From the NCBI RefSeq assembly GCF_900078685.2, contig NZ_LT546170.1:419147-454332 (forward strand): 35,186 nt of DNA, given 5' to 3'. The stretch is from Mycolicibacter icosiumassiliensis. GTDB taxonomy: Bacteria > Actinomycetota > Actinomycetes > Mycobacteriales > Mycobacteriaceae. Below, piece by piece: positions 14,436 to 22,297 of the stretch. Position 1 is the first letter of the stretch; every line of letters starts with the position of its first letter. Under the pieces are notes generated by a model, which ran no database searches, was not told the origin of the DNA, and saw only the letters and a program-made list of their open reading frames with translations. The position numbers and the translations under genes were made by a program.

Positions 14436-14953
14436 CGACTGCTTCGCGGCAGCGCCGCGGTGAGCTGCTCGTCGAAGCCCATCTCGCTGGCGATTCGGTG
14501 CAGCTGCTCCTCGACGGACAGGTCGGACTCGTCGAGAATGACGCTGAGCACCGCGGCGGGCAGGCCGATGTCGGACAGCACCCCCAAGTCGCCCTCCTCG
14601 AACGGATCGGCATCCTCCAGGTCGTCGGCATCGATGTCGGCGTCGACCTGCTCGAGCACCTCGTCGGCAAGGTCATAGTCCAGCGCTGCGGTGGCATCCG
14701 AGAGCAACAGACGAGTACCGGCCGGGCCTGGACGGATGATCACGAAGAACTCGTGGTCGACATTGATCAGACCGAAAACGGCTCCGGCACTGCGCAGTTC
14801 ACGTAGCTCGGTCTCTGCTGTGGAAAGACTGGTGAGGGCCTCAGCACGCATCGACGTGCAACGCCACTTGCCGTCTTCACGCACAACAGCCACTCCGAAA
14901 CCGTCCAGCTTCTCCGCCGGCCGGCCCGGTGCAGACGATCTCTGTGCTCCCAT
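14432..14953 (-). CDS. TadA-associated protein (Rv3753c-like), 173 aa
   Basis: Conserved actinobacterial partner gene of tadA, annotated in databases as tRNA adenosine deaminase-associated protein. The N-terminal half is an alpha/beta domain (FGVAVVREDGKWRC, FGLINVDHEFFVIIRPG). A strongly acidic stretch (VDADIDADDLEDADPFEEGD, about residues 103-122) follows, then a helical tail with LHRIASEMGFDEQL. There are no catalytic motifs I can name. It is translationally coupled to tadA by a 4-bp overlap. The ATG at 14953 follows TACCGT by 8 nt, a possible leaderless promoter. It diverges from tyrA. Confidence 0.85.
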   Translation of the reverse strand: MGAQRSSAPGRPAEKLDGFGVAVVREDGKWRCTSMRAEALTSLSTAETELRELRSAGAVFGLINVDHEFFVIIRPGPAGTRLLLSDATAALDYDLADEVLEQVDADIDADDLEDADPFEEGDLGVLSDIGLPAAVLSVILDESDLSVEEQLHRIASEMGFDEQLTAALPRSSR

Positions 14954-15016
14954 GGGCGCCTACGGTAGTCGCCGCTTACGCCCTTGACCAGCGTGTGCCA
15001 ACCTGGACAGGTGGCA

Positions 15017-15979
15017 GTGAGCACAGTAAAGACTCCGGTGTGCGTTTTGGGGCTCGGCCTGATCGGCGGTTCGGTGCTGCGCGCGGCCGCCGCGGCAGGC
15101 CGGGAGGCGTTCGGCTACAACAGGTCGGCTGACGGGGTGAACGCCGCAGTCGCCGACGGATTCGACGCCACCACCGAGTTGGAAACAGCCCTGAAGCGCG
15201 CCGCGGCGACCGATGCGCTGATTGTGATCGCCGTCCCGGTGCCGGCGCTGCCGATGCTGCTCGGCCCGATCAGCCGCCTGGCACCCGAATGCCCCCTGAC
15301 CGACGTCACCAGCGTCAAGAGCCCGGTACTCCACGAGATCACCGCCGCGGGACTGCAGGCTCGCTTCGTCGGCGGCCACCCGATGGCTGGGACTGCCCAC
15401 TCCGGTTGGCCGGCCGGGCACGCCGATCTGTTCCAGGGGGCACCGTGGGTGATCAGCGTCGACGACCACGTAGACCCGGCGGTGTTCGCCGAGGTGCTGG
15501 ACCTGATTCTGGACTGCGGATCGCTGGCGGTACCGGCCCGCTCCGAGGAACACGATGCTGCCGCGGCCGCTATCTCTCATCTGCCGCACCTGATGGCTGA
15601 GGCGCTGGCCGTCACAGCGGCCGACGTACCGCTGGCGTTCGCGCTGGCCGCCGGATCCTTCCGCGACGGCACCCGGGTCGCCGGAACGGCACCGGACCTG
15701 GTCCGGGCCATGTGCGAGGCCAACTGGCAACGACTGTTGCCGGCACTGGATCGCGCGATCGCGCTGTTGGCCGACGCGCGCGATTCGCTTTCGGCCTCGG
15801 ATTCGGTGGCTGAACTGGTCAATCATGGGCATGCCGCCCGCACCCGCTACGACAGCTTCCCCCGCAGCGAGATCGTCACCGTCGTCGTCGGCGCCAGCGA
15901 CTGGCGCCGGGAACTGGCCGCCGCCGGTCGGGCCGGCGGGGTGATCAGATCCGCGTTGCCAACCCGGGATAGTCGATGA
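15017..15979 (+). CDS. tyrA: Prephenate dehydrogenase TyrA, 320 aa
   Basis: Oxidises prephenate to 4-hydroxyphenylpyruvate in tyrosine synthesis, using NAD. The dinucleotide fold is at the N-terminus (VCVLGLGLIGGS), followed by FGYNRS, LTDVTSVKSPVL and the substrate-site segment VGGHPMAGTAHSGW, all typical. The C-terminal helical dimer domain follows (ISHLPHLMAEALA, SFRDGTRVAGT). I chose the GTG at 15017 because GGACAGG ends 5 nt upstream; GTG 15011 and TTG 14984 are alternatives. It corresponds in order to Rv3754. The last 35 bp overlap the 3' end of the convergent glycolipid-binding gene. Confidence 0.9.
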   Translation: MSTVKTPVCVLGLGLIGGSVLRAAAAAGREAFGYNRSADGVNAAVADGFDATTELETALKRAAATDALIVIAVPVPALPMLLGPISRLAPECPLTDVTSVKSPVLHEITAAGLQARFVGGHPMAGTAHSGWPAGHADLFQGAPWVISVDDHVDPAVFAEVLDLILDCGSLAVPARSEEHDAAAAAISHLPHLMAEALAVTAADVPLAFALAAGSFRDGTRVAGTAPDLVRAMCEANWQRLLPALDRAIALLADARDSLSASDSVAELVNHGHAARTRYDSFPRSEIVTVVVGASDWRRELAAAGRAGGVIRSALPTRDSR

Positions 15980-16541
15980 CGAAGCCGTCGGAATCGACGA
16001 TGACGGTAGTACCACCGGGATCGGTTCCCGGCGTGATCACCGTGATGCCGGACCCGGTCCCGGCGCTGCGGTAGCTGGCAGTCGCCGCCACCACCGTCAT
16101 ATCGGGCAGATTCAGGTACAGCGTGGGCAGGGTGATGGCGGCCGCCCGCTCCTGCAGCCGGGCCCGCCGGATCGGCAAGGTGTTGAAGAACGGGCTGAAC
16201 AGCATGTCAATGTCCAGGGCACCGTCATAGCCGGCGCGGGACTGCCCACGGGCGTCAGTGACCAGCCACATGTTCTCTTCGTCGCGGGCGATCACCAGCT
16301 GGCGTTCCCGTTCGGCAAGCGTGACGGTCAGTCCCAGCCGTTTGGTGGCTCCGGACTCATCGGTGTGCAGGTCGTAATAGACACCGAACGCCGGATGCTC
16401 CGCGGTGGCCCCGGCCACGATGCGGCCATTGGCCCTGATCCGGTTTCCGGACAGTTGCACACGTACCGACTCCATCCGGGGGGCGTCGGGCGCAACCCAG
16501 GTCAGAATCGCCGGCCACTGGCCGGGCGGGGGTGCGCTCAC
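15945..16541 (-). CDS. Putative glycolipid-binding protein (Rv3755c-like), 198 aa
   Basis: Resembles the putative glycolipid-binding family (PF06475) by eye: an N-terminal W-rich start (MSAPPPGQWPAILTWVAP), NRIRANGRIVAGATAEHPAF and YDLHTDESGATKRLGLTV, then ENMWLVTDARG, FSPFFNTLPIRR and a C-terminal segment with DGFVIDYPGLATRI. No signal peptide or membrane span. The family fold is reported to bind lipids; the ligand is unknown. The start is a GTG at 16541 preceded on the minus strand by TACGGT and 6 nt, a leaderless arrangement. The same order as in M. tuberculosis (tyrA then Rv3755c, convergent) supports the identity. The 35-bp overlap with tyrA is unusual in extent but intact in both frames. 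Confidence 0.82.
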   Translation of the reverse strand: MSAPPPGQWPAILTWVAPDAPRMESVRVQLSGNRIRANGRIVAGATAEHPAFGVYYDLHTDESGATKRLGLTVTLAERERQLVIARDEENMWLVTDARGQSRAGYDGALDIDMLFSPFFNTLPIRRARLQERAAAITLPTLYLNLPDMTVVAATASYRSAGTGSGITVITPGTDPGGTTVIVDSDGFVIDYPGLATRI

Positions 16542-16547
16542 CGATCC

Positions 16548-16553
16548 ACCGTA
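16548..16553 (-). promoter_or_regulatory. -10 box TACGGT, leaderless start for the glycolipid-binding gene
   Basis: On the minus strand TACGGT (16553-16548) is followed by GGATCG and then GTG at 16541-16539, the same 6-nt spacing seen at several other starts in the window. Confidence 0.55.
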
Positions 16554-16645
16554 AGCGACCGGCCCACGATCCGCAGTGAGGCCCCCCGGTGCGCAAACTC
16601 ACGAGAATCAGTTCATTTCTGGGTCCCAAGCGGCAAGATATCCCC

Positions 16646-16978
16646 ATGAGCAGCGACCCGCGCGTGCCCGTCGACCCACCTCAGGGCGAAGCCAGCAGCC
16701 CGCCGCCACCTCCGGCGGCGATGCCGTTGACCCGCGCCGGCGCACTGTGGAGCGCGCTGATCGCCGGTTTTCTGGTCCTGATCGTGTTGCTGGTGTTCGT
16801 CACGCAGAACACCCGTCCGGTCGACCTGGCGTTCTTGGCCTGGACCTGGAGCCTGCCCACGGGCGTGGCGATCCTGCTCGCGGCGATCGGCGGCGGGCTA
16901 CTGACGGCCCTGGTCGGGACCGCGCGGATCTTCCAGCTGCGCCGCGCCGCCAAGAAGACGCTCGGGGCCCGGCGATAG
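16646..16978 (+). CDS. LapA-domain (DUF1049) two-span membrane protein, 110 aa
   Basis: Small inner-membrane protein of the LapA/DUF1049 type. A proline-rich tail of about 25 residues precedes two hydrophobic spans, LWSALIAGFLVLIVLLVFV (about 34-52) and GVAILLAAIGGGLLTALVG (about 74-92). The family's FVTQNTRPVDLAFLAW signature, with a conserved asparagine, lies between them, and a basic tail ends the protein. E. coli LapA acts with LapB in envelope-lipid control, but actinobacterial members have no known job. The ATG at 16646 has only a poor ribosome site; a GTG at 16589 would add 19 residues. Its stop is one nt from the convergent histidine phosphatase stop. Confidence 0.75.
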   Translation: MSSDPRVPVDPPQGEASSPPPPPAAMPLTRAGALWSALIAGFLVLIVLLVFVTQNTRPVDLAFLAWTWSLPTGVAILLAAIGGGLLTALVGTARIFQLRRAAKKTLGARR

Positions 16979-16979
16979 A

Positions 16980-17591
16980 TCAGAACCGGGCCTGATTGCG
17001 CGGCAGCAGGTCCCAAACGTGCTCGGTGCCGTTCGTCGATGCCACCGCGGCCTGCCCGGATTGTGAGTACAGCAGGCGGGTGATCGACACGTAGTCGATG
17101 GGAAACGACAGCAACCGCTGCGTGCCCAGAACCTGGTGCAGGATCACGTTGATCACGCCGCCATGGCTGAACACCGCGACCGTGTCGTCGGGCCCGGAGC
17201 CGGCCACCACGTCGGCGACGGCGTCCGAGACGCGGGCACAGAACGCGGCCTCGTCGACGTCGGCGGGCAGGTGCCCCTGCGCCATCCGGGCCCAATCCTG
17301 GGGCCGCTCGGTACGCAGCTGTTCGACGGGCAGATAGCCGGCCAGGTCGCGGTCGTACTCGGCGAACCGTTCATCGATGTCGACGCGGTGGCCGAGCTTC
17401 GCCGCGAGCGGCTCGGCGGTCTGGATCGCCCGGCGCTGCGGACTGCTGACCAGCCGAGTGATCGGGAACCGCGTCAACGCATCCGGCAGGCGCTGCGCCT
17501 GGGCGAATCCGGTCTCGGACAGCTCGGGATCTGAGCCCTGGCCATACTCGCTGCGTAGCGGGAGGGCGTGGCGGATCAGCAGCAACTGCAC
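16980..17591 (-). CDS. Histidine phosphatase family protein, 203 aa
   Basis: Phosphoglycerate-mutase-like phosphatase. The catalytic RH is in LLLIRHALPLRSE at the N-terminus, with SSPQRRAIQTAEPLA carrying the second arginine near residue 54, E and D in the middle helix region, and VFSHGGVINVIL supplying the second catalytic histidine. Soluble, normal length, substrate unknown. I chose the GTG at 17591 because it follows TAGGGT by 7 nt (leaderless) and AGGG by 8 nt; GTG 17600 would add three residues. The upstream alkyl sulfatase gene points the same way with a 34-nt gap. Confidence 0.87.
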   Translation of the reverse strand: MQLLLIRHALPLRSEYGQGSDPELSETGFAQAQRLPDALTRFPITRLVSSPQRRAIQTAEPLAAKLGHRVDIDERFAEYDRDLAGYLPVEQLRTERPQDWARMAQGHLPADVDEAAFCARVSDAVADVVAGSGPDDTVAVFSHGGVINVILHQVLGTQRLLSFPIDYVSITRLLYSQSGQAAVASTNGTEHVWDLLPRNQARF

Positions 17592-17598
17592 GCCTGTC

Positions 17599-17604
17599 AC
17601 CCTA
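17599..17604 (-). promoter_or_regulatory. -10 box TAGGGT for the histidine phosphatase gene
   Basis: On the minus strand TAGGGT (17604-17599) is followed by 7 nt and GTG at 17591. Because AGGG within it can also act as a ribosome site for a longer transcript, the promoter role is less certain than for the other boxes. Confidence 0.4.
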
Positions 17605-17625
17605 AGGGGCCAGTTCGGCCCGGCC

Positions 17626-19485
17626 TCACGGGGTGACGATGTTGAAGCTCGGGTCGGGGTTGTCGAGGACGCCCAGCAGGTTCGCCCAGGCGGTCTGGTC
17701 GCCGGAGACCTCCAGCTGCCCATTGCCCAGCAGCGCCAGCTTGGTGGGGGCCGTGATAGTGACATCCGCGCTGGCGGGGTCCGTCGCCGTCTTGCGGTGC
17801 ACCAGCACCCCGTTGCGCAGGGTGAGGCGATAGTTGACGCCGGTGTCGGCGAACGAGACATCCAGCGCCAGCGCCAGGTCCCAGGCCCGCGGCCCGTTGA
17901 TCCGGATCGCCAGGGCATCGAAGAGTTGCTCGGGGCTCAGTTGCGACGTCAGCGCCACCGAGGTGACCTGGGTGGGGGTGCCGAAATTGCCGGTACGCAA
18001 TTCGGTGGCACCGGACAGGAAGAAGTTGCGCCAGGTGGCGTTCTCCGCGCCGTACGCCAGCTGTTCGAGGGTGTCGGCGTAGAGCTTGCGTGCCGCGACA
18101 TGGTCGGCGTCGCTGAATATCGCATGGTCGAGCAAGGTTGCTGCCCAACGGAAATCACCCTCGTTAAACGCCGCCTCAGCCAGTTCGACGACGCGGTCCA
18201 GTCCGCCCAGCGCTGCCGTGTAGCGGGGTCCCAGGGCCTCCGGCGGGTGCGGCCACAGCCGGGCCGGGTTGCCGTCGAACCAGCCCAGGTAGCGCTGGTA
18301 GACGGCCTTGACGTTGTGGCTCACCGAGCCGTAGTAGCCGCGGGCGTGCCAGGCTTTTTCCAGCGCGGGCGGCAGCTGAAACTGTTCGGCGATCTCGATT
18401 CCGGTGAGGCCGCGGTTGAGCAGCCGCAGTGTCTGGTCATGCAGATAGGCGTAGAGATCGCGTTGCAGCCCAAGGTATTCCGCGATTCGCTCGGTACCCC
18501 ATGTCGGCCAGTGGTGCGAGGCAAAGACGACGTCGGCTCGCCCGGCGAAGGTGTCGATGGCCTCGGTGAGGTAGCCGGCCCAGGCACGCGGGTCACGAAC
18601 CAGCGCGCCGCGCAGTGTCAACAGATTGTGCTGGTTGTGGGTGGCGTTCTCGGCCATGCACAGCGCCCGGAATTGCGGGAAGTAGAAGTGCATTTCGGCC
18701 GGCGCCTCGGTGCCCGGCGCCATTTGGAATTCGATCTGTACGCCGTCGATGACGTGGGATTCGCCGGTCTGGGAGATGGTGACGGTAGGCACGATCACCG
18801 ATACTTCCCCGGTCGAGGTGTTCTGGCCCAGGCCGCAGCCGACCTGCCCGCGCGGGCCGCGGGCCAGCACGGTGCCGTACATGTAGGCGGCACGCCGTGT
18901 CATCGCGGTACCGGCGTAGACGTTCTCGGACACCGCATGTTCGACGAAGCCTTCGGGGGCGAGCACGGCCACCCGGCCGGCGTCGACGTCGGCCTGCGAG
19001 GTCACGCCCAGCACACCGCCGAAGTGGTCGGCGTGACTGTGTGTGTAGATGACCGCGGTGACCTGGCGGTCTCCGCCGCGATGTTCGCGGTAGAGCTTTA
19101 GCGCGGCGGCGGCGACCTCGGTGGAGATCAGCGGGTCGATGACGATGACGCCGGTCTCGCCCTCGACGAAGGTGATGTTGGACAGGTCGAAGCCGCGCAC
19201 CTGGTAGATGCCCTCGACGACTTCGTAGAGCCCTTGCTTGGCGGCCAACTGGGACTGTCGCCACAGCGAGGGGTGCACCGAGGTCGGCGCCTCCCCGGCG
19301 AGGAAGTCGTAGCTGTCGTTGTCCCAGACCACCCGGCCGTCGGCGGCGGTGATGACGCATGGTGTCAGCGCGGCGATGAAGCCGCGGTCGGCGTCGGCGA
19401 AATCCGTTGTGTCACCAAAAGGGAGCGTGGTGCGGTGTTCGGCATGGGCGGCCTCGACGGTTGCACCCACCGGCTGGTTTTCCAT
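17626..19485 (-). CDS. Alkyl sulfatase, SdsA/BDS1 type, 619 aa
   Basis: Hydrolyses primary or secondary alkyl sulfates, releasing sulfate and an alcohol. It has the three expected parts. The metallo-beta-lactamase domain carries THSHADH at residues 148-154 (zinc ligands H149, H151, D153, H154) and later MAENATHNQHNLLTLRG and FASHHWPTWG. A helical dimerisation domain contains HARGYYGSVSHNVKAVYQRY. The C-terminal SCP2-like lipid-binding domain runs to the end (INGPRAWDLALALDVSFADT). No signal peptide is evident. The start at 19485 gives MENQPVG; the frame continues upstream to 19584 without family similarity. It matches the position of Rv3762c beside TcrXY. Confidence 0.9.
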   Translation of the reverse strand: MENQPVGATVEAAHAEHRTTLPFGDTTDFADADRGFIAALTPCVITAADGRVVWDNDSYDFLAGEAPTSVHPSLWRQSQLAAKQGLYEVVEGIYQVRGFDLSNITFVEGETGVIVIDPLISTEVAAAALKLYREHRGGDRQVTAVIYTHSHADHFGGVLGVTSQADVDAGRVAVLAPEGFVEHAVSENVYAGTAMTRRAAYMYGTVLARGPRGQVGCGLGQNTSTGEVSVIVPTVTISQTGESHVIDGVQIEFQMAPGTEAPAEMHFYFPQFRALCMAENATHNQHNLLTLRGALVRDPRAWAGYLTEAIDTFAGRADVVFASHHWPTWGTERIAEYLGLQRDLYAYLHDQTLRLLNRGLTGIEIAEQFQLPPALEKAWHARGYYGSVSHNVKAVYQRYLGWFDGNPARLWPHPPEALGPRYTAALGGLDRVVELAEAAFNEGDFRWAATLLDHAIFSDADHVAARKLYADTLEQLAYGAENATWRNFFLSGATELRTGNFGTPTQVTSVALTSQLSPEQLFDALAIRINGPRAWDLALALDVSFADTGVNYRLTLRNGVLVHRKTATDPASADVTITAPTKLALLGNGQLEVSGDQTAWANLLGVLDNPDPSFNIVTP

Positions 19486-19532
19486 GGCGCCCAGCTTGCC
19501 ACCAATGCCGTGCCGCGGCGCGGGTTGACGCG

Positions 19533-19667
19533 TCAGTGGCGCCAGCGCAATGAAGTCAGCGCATTGCGCAGCCGCGTCGGCCACGATGGGCGGGCGACCC
19601 GGTCACGGGTCTCCCGCGCCTCGCGGGCGTAGTCGCGGATGGATTCGTCGCCTTCTTCAGCACGCAT
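19533..19667 (-). CDS. Small charged protein, 44 aa (hypothetical)
   Basis: A 44-residue frame, MRAEEGDESIRDYAREARET onward, ending LRWRH. It is strongly charged and helix-like. GGAGAGG lies 7 nt before its ATG, inside the last codons of the 61-aa frame upstream, so the two would be translated in tandem. It sits 47 nt before the alkyl sulfatase start on the same strand. I do not recognise a family. The good ribosome site and amino-acid make-up support it; the short length means it could be chance. Confidence 0.45.
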   Translation of the reverse strand: MRAEEGDESIRDYAREARETRDRVARPSWPTRLRNALTSLRWRH

Positions 19668-19671
19668 CGGA

Positions 19672-19857
19672 TCACCTCTCCGGTGAGTCGTCGGGCGGGG
19701 TCGGCGGGTCTTCGGGAACCAGCCGTTCCGGCACTTCTGCAGGCGCCAGCCGTTCCGGAGGTTCCGCCGGCACCAGTCGTTCCGGTGGCTCCTGGGGGAC
19801 TCGCCGATGCGACGGCTCTTCCGGCCGGCCCGGTTCGGGTGGCAGTCCGAGATTCAT
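19672..19857 (-). CDS. Small proline/glutamate-rich protein with 9-residue repeats, 61 aa (hypothetical)
   Basis: A 61-residue frame that is about one third proline and rich in glutamate. It contains three near-repeats of nine residues: PPERLVPAE, PPERLAPAE, VPERLVPED. It looks disordered, with no signal peptide or membrane span. A purine-rich AAGGGGTAGG lies about 11 nt upstream of the ATG at 19857. It sits between the TcrY-like kinase (110 nt upstream) and a 44-aa frame, in the place where M. tuberculosis has lpqH. No function can be assigned, and repetitive GC-rich DNA can open frames by chance. Confidence 0.45.
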   Translation of the reverse strand: MNLGLPPEPGRPEEPSHRRVPQEPPERLVPAEPPERLAPAEVPERLVPEDPPTPPDDSPER

Positions 19858-19967
19858 CCGGGTCGCCTACCCCTTGGGCAGCAGGCGCAAACCCCGGCGG
19901 CGAGCGTGCGCAGTTGTACACCAAACCCGGCGTGTTGCCGAACAAACACCTTCGCGGGTGGGGGGGG

Positions 19968-21500
19968 CTATCGGGGCAGCCGCACGGTGAACGCGGTCCG
20001 GCCGGGTTCGCTGGTGACACCGATGATCCCCCGGTGCGCCCGAACCACCGCCGACGCGATCGCCAGTCCGAGCCCGGTGCTGCCGCCCTTGCGCGACCGG
20101 GAGGTGTCCCCGCGGGCGAACCTTTGGAAGATCTCCGGCAGGAACTCCGCGGGGATTCCCGGGCCGTCATCGGTCACGCTGAGCACGGCCTCGTTCCCCT
20201 CGACACCCAGCCGCAGAGTCACCACGGTTCCCGGGCCGGTGTGGACACGGGCGTTGGTCAGCAGGTTGGCCACCACCTGGTGCAGTCGGGCGGCGTCACC
20301 GGGCACGATCACCGGCTCGTCGGGCAGATCGAGTTGCCACTGATGATCCGAGCCCCCGACGTGGGCATCGCTGACCGTGTCGACCGCCAACCGGGACAGG
20401 TCGACCGGCTCGTGCTCCAGCGGACGCCCGGAGTCCAGCCGCGCCAGCAGCAGCAGATCCTCGACCAGTTGGGTCATCCGCTCGGTTTCGGACTGCACGC
20501 GGCTCAACGCGTGCGTCAGGGCTTCGGAGTCTGCGCCGTCGGACACCGGAATTCGTTGCGCAAGTTCGGTGTAACCACGGATAGCAGTCAGCGGGGTGCG
20601 CAGCTCATGACTGGCGTCGGCGACGAATTGGCGCACCCGGGTCTCGCTGTCTTGGCGGGTCGACAGCGCGGTAGCGATGTGGTCGAGCATCCGGTTGACC
20701 GCTGCGCCCAGTTGTCCGACTTCGGTGCGGGGGTTGGCGTCGGATTCGGCGACCCGCACCGGCAGCGTCGCCTCACCGCGGTCCAACGGCAGCCCGGCGA
20801 CTTCGCCGGCGGTCTGTGCGACGCGTCGCAGCGGGGTCAGTGCCCGCCGGATGACCACGCTGCCGGCGGTGGCCACCGCGGCGACGGCGACCAGGGTGAC
20901 CAGGCCGAAGATCAGCACCACCCGGACCATGGTGTCGTCCACCGCAGCCAGCGGCAGCCCGGTGACGATCACGTCGTCACCGCGGCGGGCGGTGGTCGCG
21001 ACCACCCGGTAGCGACCCACACCGTCGAGGCGCCGCGTAACGGGCGGGTCCCCGGCCGCCACATCTGTCAACCGTGTTGCGGCAGCAGGGCTCAGCCCCT
21101 CCCGCTGACCTGAGGTGCTCAGATAGCCCGCCTCGACCTCTTGACCAGAGCCGGGAATGCCCCCGCTTTCCACCACGGCGCCGACCATGCCGGCCGGCTG
21201 GCCGGGTGCGTCCAGGAAGTCCGGGCCAGGCCCCGGCCGCGGCCGGTGGTGCCGATGCCCAGGCGGCGGCAAGGGATGGCCGTGCAGCCGCGCGGAGCGG
21301 TGCGAGGCGTCCTGCAGCTGATGGTCGAGTTGGCCGACCAGATACTGGTAAAGGGCCAGCTCCGTCACCGCACCGATACCGAGGCAGGCCACGGCCAGCA
21401 GCACGACCTGGCCGGCCAGCAGCCGGGCCCGCAGCGACCAGGTGCGCCCGGCGCCGGCTTGCGGCGATCTACCCAGCCGGCTTGAGCACATAGCCCGCAC
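19968..21500 (-). CDS. tcrY: Sensor histidine kinase, TcrY-like, 510 aa
   Basis: Membrane sensor kinase partner of the response regulator. From the GTG at 21500: span 1 at about 28-52, an outside loop of about 140 residues, span 2 at about 190-215, HAMP (RRALTPLRRVAQTAGEVAG), then the dimerisation helix with phospho-acceptor H298 in FVADASHELRTPLTAIRGY. The ATPase boxes follow: N box (HQVVANLLTNARVHT), G1 (VTDDGPGIP), F box (FQRFARGD) and G2 (GSTGLGLAIAS). The loop holds a His/Pro-rich stretch, HGHPLPPPGHRHHRPRPG, at residues 73-90. An ATG at 21491 is an alternative start. The gene overlaps the regulator by 32 bp. Assignment to TcrY rests on architecture and neighbours (alkyl sulfatase, TcrX). 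Confidence 0.87.
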   Translation of the reverse strand: MRAMCSSRLGRSPQAGAGRTWSLRARLLAGQVVLLAVACLGIGAVTELALYQYLVGQLDHQLQDASHRSARLHGHPLPPPGHRHHRPRPGPGPDFLDAPGQPAGMVGAVVESGGIPGSGQEVEAGYLSTSGQREGLSPAAATRLTDVAAGDPPVTRRLDGVGRYRVVATTARRGDDVIVTGLPLAAVDDTMVRVVLIFGLVTLVAVAAVATAGSVVIRRALTPLRRVAQTAGEVAGLPLDRGEATLPVRVAESDANPRTEVGQLGAAVNRMLDHIATALSTRQDSETRVRQFVADASHELRTPLTAIRGYTELAQRIPVSDGADSEALTHALSRVQSETERMTQLVEDLLLLARLDSGRPLEHEPVDLSRLAVDTVSDAHVGGSDHQWQLDLPDEPVIVPGDAARLHQVVANLLTNARVHTGPGTVVTLRLGVEGNEAVLSVTDDGPGIPAEFLPEIFQRFARGDTSRSRKGGSTGLGLAIASAVVRAHRGIIGVTSEPGRTAFTVRLPR

Positions 21501-22209
21501 CGCGCAAAGTGTGAATCATCGGTTCTCGACCGTTGTCGATCTTCTTGCGCAGGTAGGAGATATAGAGCTCGACGATGTTAGCTTTGCCACCAAAGTCGTA
21601 GTCCCACACCCGATCCAGGATCTGCGCTTTGGACAGCACCCGCTTGGCGTTGTGCATCAGGTAACGCAGCAATTCGAATTCGGTGGAGGTCAACGTGATC
21701 GGGTCGCCGCCCCGAGTCACCTCATGGGAGTCCTCGTCGAGAACCAGGTCCCCGACCACGATCTGCGCCCCGGCATCGGCGGTGCTCACCCCGGTGCGGC
21801 GCAGCAATGCGCGCAGGCGCAACACCACCTCTTCGATGCTGAACGGTTTGGTGACGTAGTCGTCGCCGCCGGCGGTCAACCCGGCGATGCGGTCCTCCAG
21901 CGCGTCCTTGGCCGTCAGGAACAACACCGGCATTCGTGGGTTGATCTCCCGCAGTTTGGGCAGCACATCCAAGCCGCTCATGTCGGGCAGCATCACATCG
22001 AGCACGACGACGTCGGGGCGCTCGGCCTTCGCGGCCGCAATCGCCGAGGCGCCGTCACCGGCGGTGGCGGTGCTCCAGCCCTCGTAGCGCAACGCCATGG
22101 CCACCATCTCGGCCAGCACCGTCTCATCATCGACCACCAACACCGTGATGGGCTTGCCGTCGGCACGCTCCATCACGACACGTTCCACCGATCCCCGTGG
22201 TGCAGTCAT
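21469..22209 (-). CDS. tcrX: OmpR-family response regulator, TcrX-like, 246 aa
   Basis: DNA-binding regulator phosphorylated by the adjacent kinase. The receiver domain has the acidic pair D27-D28 (VLVVDDE), the phospho-acceptor D71 in VVVLDVMLPDMSG and the conserved lysine in LFLTAKDALED. The C-terminal winged helix shows LTSTEFELLRYLMHNAKRVL and the recognition region VELYISYLRKKID, ending TLRGAGYVLKPAG. I prefer the ATG at 22209 (MTAPRG), preceded by CATACT 8 nt and GGAA 4 nt upstream; a codon at 22233 would add eight residues. Divergent from an NTF2-like gene. TcrXY of M. tuberculosis is reported to respond to low iron; whether that holds here is unknown. Confidence 0.9.
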   Translation of the reverse strand: MTAPRGSVERVVMERADGKPITVLVVDDETVLAEMVAMALRYEGWSTATAGDGASAIAAAKAERPDVVVLDVMLPDMSGLDVLPKLREINPRMPVLFLTAKDALEDRIAGLTAGGDDYVTKPFSIEEVVLRLRALLRRTGVSTADAGAQIVVGDLVLDEDSHEVTRGGDPITLTSTEFELLRYLMHNAKRVLSKAQILDRVWDYDFGGKANIVELYISYLRKKIDNGREPMIHTLRGAGYVLKPAG

Positions 22210-22285
22210 CGCGTTCCAGTATGTCGGCGGCAATGGGCGCTTGCTGTATCGACACTATGCGCGCGCTGTGAACCGCGCGCGCCGA

Positions 22286-22291
22286 TATCGT
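22286..22291 (+). promoter_or_regulatory. -10 box TATCGT, leaderless start for the NTF2-like gene
   Basis: TATCGT is followed by CATCGC and the ATG at 22298, a 6-nt spacing with no ribosome site. Confidence 0.55.
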
Positions 22292-22297
22292 CATCGC

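Noticed and set aside
17377..19101. 574-codon plus-strand frame opposite the alkyl sulfatase
   Set aside because: The sense frame carries the THSHADH zinc site and three full domains.
19683..21113. 476-codon plus-strand frame opposite the histidine kinase
   Set aside because: The kinase frame shows H, N, G1 and G2 boxes; the antisense frame has none.
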